Shown one piece after another: positions 17,610 to 26,627 of a stretch of 64,000 bases of DNA. Numbering within the stretch: position 1 is the stretch's first letter; the number at the start of each line of letters is the position of its first letter. Below the pieces are notes generated by a model that was given only the letters and a program-made list of their open reading frames with translations, was not told where the DNA came from and made no database searches. Source of the stretch: Lysinibacillus_B sp042920265 (GTDB lineage Bacteria; Bacillota; Bacilli; Bacillales_A; Planococcaceae); the NCBI RefSeq assembly GCF_042920265.1, contig NZ_JBDQZI010000017.1, forward strand, positions 1 to 64,000. The letters run 5' to 3'. Position numbers and translations under genes: made by a program.

Positions 17610-17879
17610 TTATTGCACCGTATCTTCGGATGTATTTAGTAAATGGGCATACTTTGGATTACGTGCGGCAAATAAATGGAGCTTATCGCCGTAACTTGTA
17701 ATTAACTGACGAACTAAGTTTTCTGTGTACTCTGCTCCGCGAAATGCATAGCCTGCCTTCGCCGAAGTGGCTTCATAATCACTCCACAATAGCTCTACCC
17801 ATACACGCGCACGTCCTGCTGGCATTTCAGGGTTTTTCACTAGCAACTCTTCTGTTAACTTTGCGATATTTGCTTCCAT
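17610..17879 (-). CDS. yfhJ: YfhJ family protein (WVELL protein)
   Basis: 89 residues containing the diagnostic RVWVELLWSDYEATSAKAG segment (about residues 25-43) that names the WVELL family. No membrane segment; mixed-charge helical protein. It follows yfhH with a single base between, so the recX-yfhH-yfhJ genes form a unit, as in B. subtilis. Function unknown. Confidence 0.87.
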   Translation of the reverse strand: MEANIAKLTEELLVKNPEMPAGRARVWVELLWSDYEATSAKAGYAFRGAEYTENLVRQLITSYGDKLHLFAARNPKYAHLLNTSEDTVQ

Positions 17880-17880
17880 A

Positions 17881-18210
17881 TTACTTCCCTGCCTTTATCG
17901 GTGCTAAAATCGATACCGGTAATGCTTCCTCATAGCGGTCGCCCCCTAAACGGTACCCCCAAGCAAAACGCCCTTTTAAACGTTCTACCATAAAATACTC
18001 ACCCGGTGAGCTATCAATTTTATACATTTCGCCAGGAACAATCGTATCTAGATCCACTAAATACGCTGCTGCCATTAATGCTTTACGCTCATATACGGCA
18101 TACTCGTTCACAATCCCTAGTTGTTCTGCTTTACGTGCTTTCTCTTTTAAACGTGCGATTTCTTCGCGTAACTCATGTTCTGTCATCGTAGCATAGTTTT
18201 TTTCCATCAT
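17881..18210 (-). CDS. yfhH: YfhH family protein (DUF1811)
   Basis: 109 residues. Helical N-terminal half rich in Glu/Lys (about 8-50), then a small beta-rich part (LDTIVPGEMYKIDSSPGEYFMVERLKG) seen in the YfhH/DUF1811 family. Its start codon overlaps the recX stop by 4 bases, indicating translational coupling. Two ATGs in tandem are possible starts. Function unknown. Confidence 0.85.
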   Translation of the reverse strand: MMEKNYATMTEHELREEIARLKEKARKAEQLGIVNEYAVYERKALMAAAYLVDLDTIVPGEMYKIDSSPGEYFMVERLKGRFAWGYRLGGDRYEEALPVSILAPIKAGK

Positions 18211-19013
18211 GCTTCTTCTTGCTCCTTTTCTTCAATAAAACGATTGATTACTTCTATAGGAAAGCCCTTTTTGTAAAGAGCTTGCTTTACTTTTAGATTG
18301 CGCTCAGCTCGTGCAAACTTGGCTGCATACTTGCTCCATAGTTTTTCCCCTTGCGTAGCAATCATTACTGTCCATTCATCTTCTTCGCGCTCTAATGTAA
18401 TGCGTTCTAACACATCGCTTACAATACTAAAGGAATACCCTTTTCGCAGCAACACATCTTGGATTTTTTGTTTCACTTGTGCTGGTGTTTTTCGGTTTCC
18501 TGCTCGTACTTCTTTCTCTGCTAGTTGTATTGAAATTTCAAGTTGTTCTTCATACGAAAACGTTTCAAGCACTTCATCTTGCAATAATTTGTCGATTCCT
18601 TTTTTCTTTAAATCTTGCCTGATAGCACGTGGACCTTTTTTCATTGTGCGCTTCTTTGTTTCAAGTAATGCTTTAGAATAAGTTTCATCATTTAAAAACC
18701 CAAGTGCCTCTAATTTACGGATCGCTTCTAACACAACGGCTTCTCCGTATCCCGCATCAAATAGTTTTTTCTTTACTTCATATTCACTTCGCATTTGAAA
18801 ACTTAAAAACGAGAGCGCCTTATTAAAGGCTTTCGCAATCTCATCCTCATATGTAATTTCATCAATATCAAACTGCTCAAGCACTTTGCCTTTTATTAAG
18901 CCAAATTTAATAAGTGTACCTTCATCTACTGCAAACGCATATTCATCGTTCAAATAAATATTATACCGCTCTTTGTTATTTTTTTGACGACCTATTTTTG
19001 TAATAACCTGCAT
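18207..19013 (-). CDS. recX: Regulatory protein RecX
   Basis: 268 residues, the long RecX form of Bacillales, built of repeated three-helix units. Recognisable pieces are KALSFLSFQMRSEYEVKKKL (given as KALS..RSEYEVKKKL, about 65-84), YGEAVVLEAIRKLEALGFLND and the repeats ending RKGYSFSIV and KKGFPIEVINRFIE. RecX modulates RecA filament assembly. AAGGAAGGTG precedes the ATG. It is divergent from yfhF, as in B. subtilis (yfhG). Confidence 0.93.
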   Translation of the reverse strand: MQVITKIGRQKNNKERYNIYLNDEYAFAVDEGTLIKFGLIKGKVLEQFDIDEITYEDEIAKAFNKALSFLSFQMRSEYEVKKKLFDAGYGEAVVLEAIRKLEALGFLNDETYSKALLETKKRTMKKGPRAIRQDLKKKGIDKLLQDEVLETFSYEEQLEISIQLAEKEVRAGNRKTPAQVKQKIQDVLLRKGYSFSIVSDVLERITLEREEDEWTVMIATQGEKLWSKYAAKFARAERNLKVKQALYKKGFPIEVINRFIEEKEQEEA

Positions 19014-19053
19014 GCGTTCACCTTCCTTTTCTCTCTAGTATACATATTTTTAC

Positions 19054-19063
19054 GAAACGTTTC
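19054..19063. repeat. 10-bp palindrome in the recX/yfhF divergent promoter
   Basis: GAAACGTTTC, a perfect palindrome, lies 10 bases upstream of a TATAAT (19073-19078) that is the likely -10 of yfhF. It is in the place an operator would occupy, but I cannot assign it to a regulator. Confidence 0.35.
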
Positions 19064-19108
19064 ACGATTGGATATAATAGGGAAAGAAAAGCTTTGGAGG
19101 TGCTGAAA

Positions 19109-20008
19109 ATGAAAGTAGCAATTTCAGGTGGTACAGGATTAGTTGGCAAAAGACTATGTGCATTATTAAAAGCACGTGGCGATGAAGTAATTGTCTTAAC
19201 GCGAGGGAAAACAAAAGAAGAAAATAGCATTCGCTATGTAAAATGGCTCGGTGGCGAAACACCTGAAAAAGAGTTAGAAGGTATTGATGCATTCGTCAAT
19301 TTAGCAGGTGTCTCATTAAATGAAGGACGCTGGACAGAAGAACGAAAAAGTGCCATTTATAATAGTCGAATGAACGCAACGGATGAAGTCATTCGCATCA
19401 TTGAAAATTTAGAAACAAAGCCACAAGTACTTGTCAACGCAAGTGCAATCGGTATTTATCCATCTTCTACATCGAATGTTTATACAGAAAACGAAGTAAT
19501 TTTGGAAAAAAATTTCCTGGGAAAAACAGTAGCTGATTGGGAGGAGCGAGCGAGTCGCGCAGCTACGTTAGGAGTTCGCGTTTGTTTAATGAGGCTTGGT
19601 GTAGTATTAGCACGGGATGCTGGCGCACTACCATTAGTTGCCTTGCCCTATCAGCTGTTTGTTGGTGGCACAGTAGGCTCAGGTGAACAATGGCTATCTT
19701 GGATTCATGTGGATGATGTGTGTGGGGCCATCATTCATGCAATCGAAAAACCTGAACTAGAAGGACCAATCAATGTTACATCACCGAATGCAAAAAGGAT
19801 GAAAAAATTTGGAAAAACAGTCGGGCATGCTTTAAATCGTCCACACTGGCTCCCTGTTCCAAGCTTTGCATTAAAACTAGCGCTCGGTGAAAAAAGTCAG
19901 CTTGTATTAGAAGGACAGTATGTCGTCCCTGAAAAACTGCTACAATCAGGTTACGAATTTAAATTTTCATCCTTAGAAGAGGCCATTGTTGATTTGTATA
20001 ATGTATAA
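19109..20008 (+). CDS. yfhF: NAD-dependent epimerase/SDR, TIGR01777 type (YfhF)
   Basis: 300 residues. N-terminal Rossmann motif VAISGGTGLVGKRL (residues 3-16), with INVTSPNAKR and WLPVPSFALKLALGE in the C-terminal part, both typical of the TIGR01777/SDR39U1 family. Substrate unknown; members bind NADP(H). GGAGG lies 8 bases before the ATG at 19109; a longer frame from 19094 has no ribosome site. Matches the B. subtilis yfhF-recX divergent pair. Confidence 0.88.
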   Translation: MKVAISGGTGLVGKRLCALLKARGDEVIVLTRGKTKEENSIRYVKWLGGETPEKELEGIDAFVNLAGVSLNEGRWTEERKSAIYNSRMNATDEVIRIIENLETKPQVLVNASAIGIYPSSTSNVYTENEVILEKNFLGKTVADWEERASRAATLGVRVCLMRLGVVLARDAGALPLVALPYQLFVGGTVGSGEQWLSWIHVDDVCGAIIHAIEKPELEGPINVTSPNAKRMKKFGKTVGHALNRPHWLPVPSFALKLALGEKSQLVLEGQYVVPEKLLQSGYEFKFSSLEEAIVDLYNV

Positions 20009-20032
20009 ATATAGAAAATTCAATCACTCTTA

Positions 20033-20073
20033 GAAAGACATATCTCGACTGAACTAGTTCGAGATGATGTCTT
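20033..20073 (+). terminator. Terminator of yfhF
   Basis: A long hairpin with arms AAAGACATATCTCGA and TCGAGATGATGTCTTT and a small bulge, followed by CTTATAT. It begins 25 bases after the yfhF stop. The T run is short, so strength is uncertain. Confidence 0.65.
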
Positions 20074-20159
20074 TCTTATATGGATATCCATAAACCTTAC
20101 ACTTTTTTATCTGTTAAAAATTTTTCAACTCCCTTTCACATTCACACCATGAAAATCCA

Positions 20160-20189
20160 TGTATAGTAAAACGATACGGTCGCAACCTA
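20160..20189 (+). promoter_or_regulatory. Sigma-G-like promoter of pdaA
   Basis: TGTATA (20160-20165), 17 bases, CAACCTA (20183-20189; 5 of 7 to CATACTA). It ends 28 bases before the pdaA start. B. subtilis pdaA is a known sigma-G gene, which supports the reading. Confidence 0.6.
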
Positions 20190-20216
20190 CTTGTAAAAAG
20201 GAGGTTGCATTTTTTT

Positions 20217-20978
20217 ATGAAAAAAACGATTGGTCTTGCTGTTAGTATAACCATCATTTTGTTTTCCATCGTATCCTTTGCTTTTGCGGATGAGCTGCAC
20301 TGGGGATTCAAAAAAGCATCTGGTGGGGCACAAATTGAAATTGGCAGTGAGCTTGAAAATATGCTGACGAAATATGACGCTATTTACCGTGGTGATCCAG
20401 AATCCAAAACGATTTACTTAACTTTTGACAACGGATACGAAAACGGCTTTACGGAAAGGATTTTGGATGCACTAAAAGAAGAGGATGTCCCGGCTACCTT
20501 TTTCTTAACAGGTCATTACGTAACGAGTGCCTCTGATTTAGTGAAACGAATGGTAAAAGACGGACATATTATCGGCAACCATTCCGATAAACATCCGAAC
20601 ATGGCTCGTTTATCCGAAGAGCAAATGGTGACAGAATGGAAAAATTTCGATAAAAAGCTAAAAGAAGTAGCGGGCGTTGAACGCACATACTATACCCGTC
20701 CACCAGAAGGCGTCTACAATGAAGCGGTGCTCGCTGCGGGGTTAAAGCATGAATACCGCCATATTTTCTGGTCGATTGCTTTTAAAGACTGGGAAAAGGA
20801 TGTACGCCGTGGTGGAGACTATGCCTACAACGAACTTATGAAGCAGCTTCATCCAGGGGCAATTATTTTAATGCACACGGTTGCGGAAGATAATGCCGAT
20901 GCCATTCCGAAATTTATTAAAGATGCGAAAGCACAAGGATATACATTCGGTTCATTAGATGATTTATATAAAAAATAA
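20217..20978 (+). CDS. pdaA: Delta-lactam-biosynthetic de-N-acetylase PdaA
   Basis: 253 residues from the chosen start. Signal peptide at 1-24 (ends SFAFA), then a NodB-type polysaccharide deacetylase domain (about 60-250). The first motif is TFDNGYENG, with the Asn that is characteristic of PdaA instead of the usual second Asp; HSDKHP supplies the metal histidines, TRPPEG and MHTVAEDN the other active-site motifs. PdaA removes the acetyl group from MurNAc so that muramic-delta-lactam can form in spore cortex, which is needed for germination. AAAAGGAGG lies 12 bases before ATG. A sigma-G-like promoter precedes it. Confidence 0.94.
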   Translation: MKKTIGLAVSITIILFSIVSFAFADELHWGFKKASGGAQIEIGSELENMLTKYDAIYRGDPESKTIYLTFDNGYENGFTERILDALKEEDVPATFFLTGHYVTSASDLVKRMVKDGHIIGNHSDKHPNMARLSEEQMVTEWKNFDKKLKEVAGVERTYYTRPPEGVYNEAVLAAGLKHEYRHIFWSIAFKDWEKDVRRGGDYAYNELMKQLHPGAIILMHTVAEDNADAIPKFIKDAKAQGYTFGSLDDLYKK

Positions 20979-21056
20979 TTTAGTTCCACCTGCTTCCTTT
21001 TCTTTCGCTCTTCCGTCCGTTATAATAATGCGATGAACTTAAAGGACGTGAAGGCA

Positions 21057-22436
21057 ATGAATCAAGTAACAATGGAAATCGGTCAAAAATTTCCGTTAAC
21101 GATTAAACGGCTCGGCATTAATGGAGAAGGTGTTGGCTTTTACAAACGCAATGTCGTATTCGTCAAAGGCGCTATTCCTGGAGAAGAAGTAACGGTGAAA
21201 GTGACAAAGCTTCAGCGTAATTTTGCAGAAGCAGAAATTTTAACAATCCGGAAACGGAGTGAATCTCGTCAAGAGCCACCATGCGCTGTGTATGAACAAT
21301 GTGGTGGCTGTCAATTGCAACATATGACATACGAGGCTCAGCTTTTAAATAAACGAGATATCGTTGTACAAGCGATGGAAAAATACGCGCGCGATATCGC
21401 AGAACATACAGAAATTCGCCCAACACTTGGCATGGACAATCCATGGAATTATCGCAACAAAAGTCAGTTCCAAGTACGAAAAGAAGGTAAGCGTGTATAT
21501 GCTGGTCTTTTCACAGAAGGCTCAAATAAGCTGTTAAACATTAACGATTGCTTAGTGCAGCACCCGATTACATCGCGTATTACAGTAGATGCGCGTAAAA
21601 CATTACAAAAACTAGGGGTGACGATTTATGACGGGAAAACATTAAACGGTCTCGTCCGTACAATCGTCGTCCGTACAGGCATGCGCACAGGTGAAACACA
21701 GCTTTGTATCGTCACAACACGCAATGAATTCCCGCATAAAGAAGAGTTTATTGCCCGTATGAAGAAGCTACACCCTGCGATTGTCTCGATTACACAAAAC
21801 ATTAACCGTGAAAAAACGTCACTGATTTTTGGTGATGAAACGATTGTACTAGACGGCAAAGAAACGATTCACGAAGAATTAGGTGAATTAGCGTTTGATT
21901 TATCGTCTCGTGCATTTTTCCAACTAAATCCTGAACAAACTGTTCATTTATATAATGAAATTAAAAAAGCTGCCGCGCTGACAGGGAAAGAAACGGTTGT
22001 AGACGCGTACTGCGGCGTTGGTACAATTGGTTTATGGCTAGCTGGCGAAGCGAAAGAAGTGCGCGGCATGGACATCGTACCGGAAAGCATTCAAGACGCA
22101 AAAGCGAATGCACGTAACCACGGCTTTAAGCATGCCCGCTACTATACAGGGTCAGCTGAAGACTGGTTAGCTCGCTGGCGCCGTGAAGGCTTTACACCAG
22201 ATGTCGTAACGGTTGACCCACCGCGTACAGGTCTCGCGCCAAGCTTTATTAAAACCGTATTAAAGATTCAACCAAAACGCATTGTGTATACATCTTGTAA
22301 CCCTTCCACACTGACGAAGGATTTAAAAGAGCTCTCAAAGCTTTATGACGTAAAATACATTCAACCAGTAGACATGTTCCCTCAGACGAGTCATGTGGAG
22401 TGTGTCTCGCAACTCATTTTAAAAGAAAAAAGATAG
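21057..22436 (+). CDS. rlmCD: 23S rRNA (uracil-5-)-methyltransferase, RlmD/RlmCD class
   Basis: 459 residues from the chosen start. TRAM domain at the N-terminus (about 8-65), then the [4Fe-4S] motif CAVYEQCGGCQLQHM (about 74-88), a central linker domain, and the SAM-binding domain with DAYCGVGTIGLWLA (about 314-327), DPPRTG and the catalytic-cysteine motif TSCNPST (about 414-420). The family makes m5U in 23S rRNA; B. subtilis YefA (RlmCD) modifies both 747 and 1939, YfjO is a close paralogue that lies near pdaA. Location suggests YfjO; the exact target cannot be decided here. AAAGGA precedes the ATG at 21057. Confidence 0.87.
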   Translation: MNQVTMEIGQKFPLTIKRLGINGEGVGFYKRNVVFVKGAIPGEEVTVKVTKLQRNFAEAEILTIRKRSESRQEPPCAVYEQCGGCQLQHMTYEAQLLNKRDIVVQAMEKYARDIAEHTEIRPTLGMDNPWNYRNKSQFQVRKEGKRVYAGLFTEGSNKLLNINDCLVQHPITSRITVDARKTLQKLGVTIYDGKTLNGLVRTIVVRTGMRTGETQLCIVTTRNEFPHKEEFIARMKKLHPAIVSITQNINREKTSLIFGDETIVLDGKETIHEELGELAFDLSSRAFFQLNPEQTVHLYNEIKKAAALTGKETVVDAYCGVGTIGLWLAGEAKEVRGMDIVPESIQDAKANARNHGFKHARYYTGSAEDWLARWRREGFTPDVVTVDPPRTGLAPSFIKTVLKIQPKRIVYTSCNPSTLTKDLKELSKLYDVKYIQPVDMFPQTSHVECVSQLILKEKR

Positions 22437-22504
22437 TACTTTTAAATTTTCATTTCGCCTACAAGCAGGCAGTGATTATTTGATAAAAACATGTAATACA
22501 TTCA

Positions 22505-22534
22505 TGAATAAATAACGGCTAGTAGGTCATACTA
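22505..22534 (+). promoter_or_regulatory. Consensus sigma-G promoter
   Basis: TGAATA (22505-22510), exactly 17 bases, CATACTA (22528-22534). Both elements agree fully with the forespore sigma-G consensus. The predicted start near 22541 leaves a leader of about 40 bases to the ORF at 22582. Confidence 0.75.
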
Positions 22535-22581
22535 AGTTCGGTTCCACTTCTAATCGATCATGAAACAGGAGGGTTACTACG

Positions 22582-22644
22582 ATGAGTAAATCTGGCGCAA
22601 AAGATTCAAAATCACAGGATGATCCGCCACGTTACGTTTCATGA
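22582..22644 (+). CDS. Putative 20-residue forespore peptide
   Basis: A short ORF that forms a complete transcription unit: consensus sigma-G promoter, CAGGAGGG 8 bases before the ATG, 20 codons, then an intrinsic terminator. The peptide is polar (Ser, Lys and Asp rich; begins MSKSGAKDSK, ends PPRYVS) with no membrane segment. Size and composition recall the minor SASPs of Bacillus, but I recognise no family. It sits between the rlmCD-type gene and the gerA operon inside a spore-gene block. Not certain to be translated. Confidence 0.6.
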   Translation: MSKSGAKDSKSQDDPPRYVS

Positions 22645-22660
22645 ATGATAAGTGTCACCT

Positions 22661-22690
22661 AGAGGCTTCCCTAAAAAGGAAGCCTCTTTT
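22661..22690 (+). terminator. Terminator of the 20-residue ORF
   Basis: Perfect 10-bp stem AGAGGCTTCC/GGAAGCCTCT, 7-base loop, then TTTCATTT. It closes the mini transcription unit 16 bases past the stop. Confidence 0.85.
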
Positions 22691-22807
22691 CATTTGTCCT
22701 TCACACAAATTGTAAAAAAACTCTTATTAAAAATACGTACTTTTAAAAAGAGTACAGTCGAAATCACGACGAAGCAATCATGAGGAAATATAATCACCAC
22801 ACTGAAT

Positions 22808-22836
22808 TGCATTGTTCTTTATTGGATAGCCTATTA
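22808..22836 (+). promoter_or_regulatory. Weak sigma-G-like promoter candidate for the ger operon
   Basis: TGCATT (22808-22813), 16 bases, CCTATTA (22830-22836). Each element deviates from consensus and the spacer is one short, but the location 40 bases before the gerA-type start and the expected sigma-G control of germinant receptors make it the best candidate. Confidence 0.35.
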
Positions 22837-22875
22837 AATAATTATGACTACTATAAAAGATGGGAGGATACGAAA

Positions 22876-24216
22876 ATGTCTTCAAAGGAAATGCTTTTGT
22901 GGATTGTTGAACAATTCAAAGGTACAAATGAATTAACTAAGAAGACCTTAGAATATGAAAATAAACTTGCCGTATTATTTTACGTAAAATCGCTTATAGA
23001 TCAGGAATTACTTCAAAAAGTAATAATAAAACCTTTTTTTGAAATGCAGTCCGAAAATCAATTTACGTCATACTTAACTGCATTACCATACTTTCAAGAA
23101 GTCGAATCTAAAGCACAGGCACTATTTGAGCTAACTAGCGGTAGCTCATTAGTCGTCATTCAAAATGATTTATATTTAATTGACTTAAAATTATCCAGCA
23201 ATGATGCAATCTCCAATACAAATATAGAAACAACGATTCATGGATCACAACTAGCATTAAGTGATAATTTAATGACTAATATTAACGTAATTCGTTCCTA
23301 TTATCATCAATCATCGTTAAACATTGAATATTTTACAAAGGGGGAGGTCAATCAACAAAAAACAGCGATAATATACGATAAAGATAAAGTGAATAGCGCT
23401 GTATTAGAAGAAATTAGAGAGAAGCTTCAACAGGTGGATAAGCAAATTATTACAGCGACTACTCAATTAAATAATTTCCTAAATAAGAAACGTTTCTCTC
23501 TATTTCCTCAAATGATTATGACAGAACGCCCTGATCGTATTATCTATAATTTAGCTGGTGGCAAAGTAATCCTCTTGGTAGATGGGAATTCCCAATCACT
23601 AGCTGTTCCAGCCATATTTTTCGATTTCATGACAACAATGGAAGATAATTATCATACATTATGGATTTCATTATTTGTCAGGCTCCTTCGATATTTTGGG
23701 CTACTTATTAGCCTTCTTCTACCAGGATTGTATGTAGGAATTATTTCATTTGCCCCTGAAGTGTTAAAAACTGAATTGACTTTGACTGTTGCTGGTAGCC
23801 GTATGGGAGTACCGTTCTCGTCGTTTGCTGAAGTACTTTTCATGCTTTTCTTTATGGAACTTTTATTGGAAGCGAGTATTCGACTCCCAAAAGCAGTAAG
23901 TGCTACAGCTACTACCGTAGGAGGGTTAATTTTAGGAACAGCTGTAACAGAGGCGGCTCTAGCATCTAATATAATGGTCATTCTCGTTGCCGCAGTTGCT
24001 ATTGCTACTTTTGTCATTCCTGTTAATGAAATGGCATTTACTGTGAGGATATTACGATTGATACTTTTATTAATCACAAGCGTCTTCGGGTTAGCTGGTC
24101 TCGTATTAGGATTCCTGACTTTAATCATGTACTTAATTAATTTGAATAGCTTCGGCGAACCCTACTTAAGAATTTATAATTTCCAAAAAAATGAATCAGA
24201 GGAGGGGCAGATATGA
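22876..24216 (+). CDS. Spore germination receptor A subunit (GerA/GerAA family)
   Basis: 446 residues from the chosen start. N-terminal soluble domain (about 1-260) followed by the conserved membrane half: PGLYVGIISFAPEVLK and LLMTVAGSRMGVPF-like segments (key residues GSR, GVPF) and five or so hydrophobic helices to about residue 430. Part of the inner spore membrane germinant receptor complex. An upstream ATG at 22780 has no ribosome site; GGGAGG lies 8 bases before the ATG at 22876. It overlaps the next gene by 4 bases. The germinant cannot be inferred. Clearly lower GC than pdaA/rlmCD nearby. Confidence 0.9.
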   Translation: MSSKEMLLWIVEQFKGTNELTKKTLEYENKLAVLFYVKSLIDQELLQKVIIKPFFEMQSENQFTSYLTALPYFQEVESKAQALFELTSGSSLVVIQNDLYLIDLKLSSNDAISNTNIETTIHGSQLALSDNLMTNINVIRSYYHQSSLNIEYFTKGEVNQQKTAIIYDKDKVNSAVLEEIREKLQQVDKQIITATTQLNNFLNKKRFSLFPQMIMTERPDRIIYNLAGGKVILLVDGNSQSLAVPAIFFDFMTTMEDNYHTLWISLFVRLLRYFGLLISLLLPGLYVGIISFAPEVLKTELTLTVAGSRMGVPFSSFAEVLFMLFFMELLLEASIRLPKAVSATATTVGGLILGTAVTEAALASNIMVILVAAVAIATFVIPVNEMAFTVRILRLILLLITSVFGLAGLVLGFLTLIMYLINLNSFGEPYLRIYNFQKNESEEGQI

Positions 24217-25322
24217 GTCGATTTTATTATTACTTAATCCTCATTAATATGATGGCGAATATTATTGCCTTTGTTCCTGTTATTCTCCTGCATCATCGTG
24301 AGGATGGGGCTGTGTCAGCTATGATTCTTGGATTGCTTGCAGGTATCATTCTTGTATCCATCTATACCCGTTTTTTCAATGAATTCCCTGGGAAAACTCT
24401 ACCAGATCTATTACAAAAAACGACAGCCAAGTGGTTTTATAACCCTTTCCTGTTTTTGTTAGCTATTATGTGGTTTATCGCAGGGATGATTACATTAGTT
24501 ACGTATACGTTTCTCCTGATTCGTTTTCTAACACCTGAAATGCCGATTATCCAAATTTGCTTATCAATTATCCTGTCCGTAATTTTTGGCTGTCTAATGA
24601 AAACGGACCGCGTGTTTTATACGGTTGAAATTGTGTTGTTACTCACTTTCCCTCTAATTTTATTGATATTTTTTGTAGCCTACTTGAACGAAAATTTAAT
24701 GTGGGGCTTCATAAAAGAGGCGGCTTCGTATGTCAATCAAATCCCTAATATAAATGCATTTTCTGCCTGTTTCTTTCTATTTTTAGGGGCATCTAACCTT
24801 TTCATCTTTAACCGTTTCTTCACGCAGAAACAAAAATATGGATGGAAGCAAATATTGGCTATTGCTGTCATAGCAATAATAACCTTATTTACTACCTATT
24901 TTATCCCAATTGGATTTAACGGTTTCAACAATATTGAACATCTTGTTTATCCTTGGATTTCTACTAGTGACTCGCTACGGATGAAGTATTTATTAATCGA
25001 GCGTGTTTTATATATTTTTTTATTATATTATTTGGCTATTGCCTTTTTAAGTATTTTAATTCACTGGCATGTATCCTTTGAGCTTTTAAAATATATATTC
25101 AACTTAGAAAAAATTAAATGGAAGGATAAGAAACTAGGTATATTCCTTCCAGTAACATTCTTTATCGGTTTCTCTATTCTATTTGTTCTTATATTCGATG
25201 AGAATTCGTTATTTCAATTCACCAATATATTTTATAACGTATTAATAATATTTTTCCCAGCAATGATATTTCTGTTTGTCTATATAAAGAGGAGGATGAA
25301 ATATGTTGAAGAGGCAGAGTAA
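24213..25322 (+). CDS. Spore germination receptor B subunit (GerAB family)
   Basis: 369-residue polytopic protein with about ten hydrophobic segments, of the GerAB/spore permease family within the APC amino-acid transporter superfamily. In the receptor this subunit is thought to bind the germinant. Its ATG overlaps the A-subunit stop (4 bases), and its end overlaps the C-subunit start by 20 bases, so the three are translationally coupled. Confidence 0.9.
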   Translation: MSRFYYYLILINMMANIIAFVPVILLHHREDGAVSAMILGLLAGIILVSIYTRFFNEFPGKTLPDLLQKTTAKWFYNPFLFLLAIMWFIAGMITLVTYTFLLIRFLTPEMPIIQICLSIILSVIFGCLMKTDRVFYTVEIVLLLTFPLILLIFFVAYLNENLMWGFIKEAASYVNQIPNINAFSACFFLFLGASNLFIFNRFFTQKQKYGWKQILAIAVIAIITLFTTYFIPIGFNGFNNIEHLVYPWISTSDSLRMKYLLIERVLYIFLLYYLAIAFLSILIHWHVSFELLKYIFNLEKIKWKDKKLGIFLPVTFFIGFSILFVLIFDENSLFQFTNIFYNVLIIFFPAMIFLFVYIKRRMKYVEEAE

Positions 25323-26427
25323 GTATAGAATACTGTTTCCTTTACTATTTCTCTTACTTGTAGTGTTATCTGGTTGTGAGTTTAAAGATATTGATAAGAA
25401 TGTATTTATTTCTATGATTGGGATTGATAAATCAGATGATTCAGAAAAACCTTATAAAGTGACTTTAAAGTTATATATCCCTACAAGTTCTTTCAAGCAA
25501 TCCCCCCAACCCGATTATACTTATATTACAAAAAATGGGGAAACCTTATCAGAAGCTATTCGGCTGTTAGAAACATATTCAGACAAAGAACTAGAATTTG
25601 GACATACAAAGTTAATCGTCATAGGAGAAGAATTGATAAAAGAACAAAAATCCAAAGAAATTTTAGACTTTTTGTTAAGAAGACCTGATATTCAAATGAT
25701 AGCTTGGGTTACAGTAGGGCGACCTTCTGCAGAGAAAATTCTAAAGATGGTTCCTAAAGATGAAAAGTCTGCGTATCCAACACTATTCAACTACTTTGAT
25801 GATAACGGTACAGAAAGTCCTTATATTATTACCACTTTTTTATTCGATTTTCGAAGAAGGATGTTAGAAAATGGGTTAAATCCCGTTCTCCCTATCGTAG
25901 AAATCGGTCAGGACAAATCACATTTCGAAATCAATAAGTCTTTGATATTATCAGAGATAGAAAAACCTTACGAACTCAATTCCATCAATACATTCAATTT
26001 GAATCTACTAGCAAATAATGTAGGGGTGGCTGATTTCGTTATCAATGAAGAGGAGCAGTATATTATTGCTAAAATTGATAACATCGATTCAAAATTAAAA
26101 TTAGAAGTGTTAACCGATCATCGAATTCGCCTCCATATAGACTTAAGTTTATATGGTTATATATCAGAGTCCAAAAATCATTTGAAAGCTGAAGAACTCC
26201 CCTATTATAGTGATTTATTGGAGAAAGAAGGGAAAAAGAGAATTACGTCCTTCCTTACAGATATGCTTAATAAAGGTTATGATCCGCTTGGCTTCAGTTT
26301 GAAGTATCGAGGATCTACACTTCATAATAAACGAATGAGTGACGCTGAATGGCAGGAAGCATACAAAAATGCAGAAATAAACTTAACAATTACTGCTGGT
26401 CTTAAGAGTACAGGTACAATCCATTAG
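25303..26427 (+). CDS. Spore germination receptor C subunit (GerAC lipoprotein)
   Basis: 374 residues. Lipoprotein signal: positively charged MLKRQSKYR, hydrophobic stretch, lipobox LSGC (Cys at about 25). The rest is the soluble GerAC fold displayed on the outer face of the inner spore membrane, with the family segment KKRITSFLTDMLNKGYDPLGFS near residue 310 (key residues YDPLGF). Last gene of the receptor operon; ribosome site GAGGAGG before ATG. No obvious terminator in the 200 bases that follow. Confidence 0.9.
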   Translation: MLKRQSKYRILFPLLFLLLVVLSGCEFKDIDKNVFISMIGIDKSDDSEKPYKVTLKLYIPTSSFKQSPQPDYTYITKNGETLSEAIRLLETYSDKELEFGHTKLIVIGEELIKEQKSKEILDFLLRRPDIQMIAWVTVGRPSAEKILKMVPKDEKSAYPTLFNYFDDNGTESPYIITTFLFDFRRRMLENGLNPVLPIVEIGQDKSHFEINKSLILSEIEKPYELNSINTFNLNLLANNVGVADFVINEEEQYIIAKIDNIDSKLKLEVLTDHRIRLHIDLSLYGYISESKNHLKAEELPYYSDLLEKEGKKRITSFLTDMLNKGYDPLGFSLKYRGSTLHNKRMSDAEWQEAYKNAEINLTITAGLKSTGTIH

Positions 26428-26627
26428 AAAAAAATCCTTGATCTAGCTTTGATGATATGCGAATAACTAAGGGGCAAATACTAAGTAGTATATCTCGAAA
26501 TACATTGCTTTCAAATAAGAAGAAACTAGGCTTTTCCCCTAAAGCTCTCAAAATTATTTATTATTTTAGGCGCTCACCACCTATCTTTTCTCTCCATATG
26601 CTATACAAAAAGGAGAAGAGGGAGATT

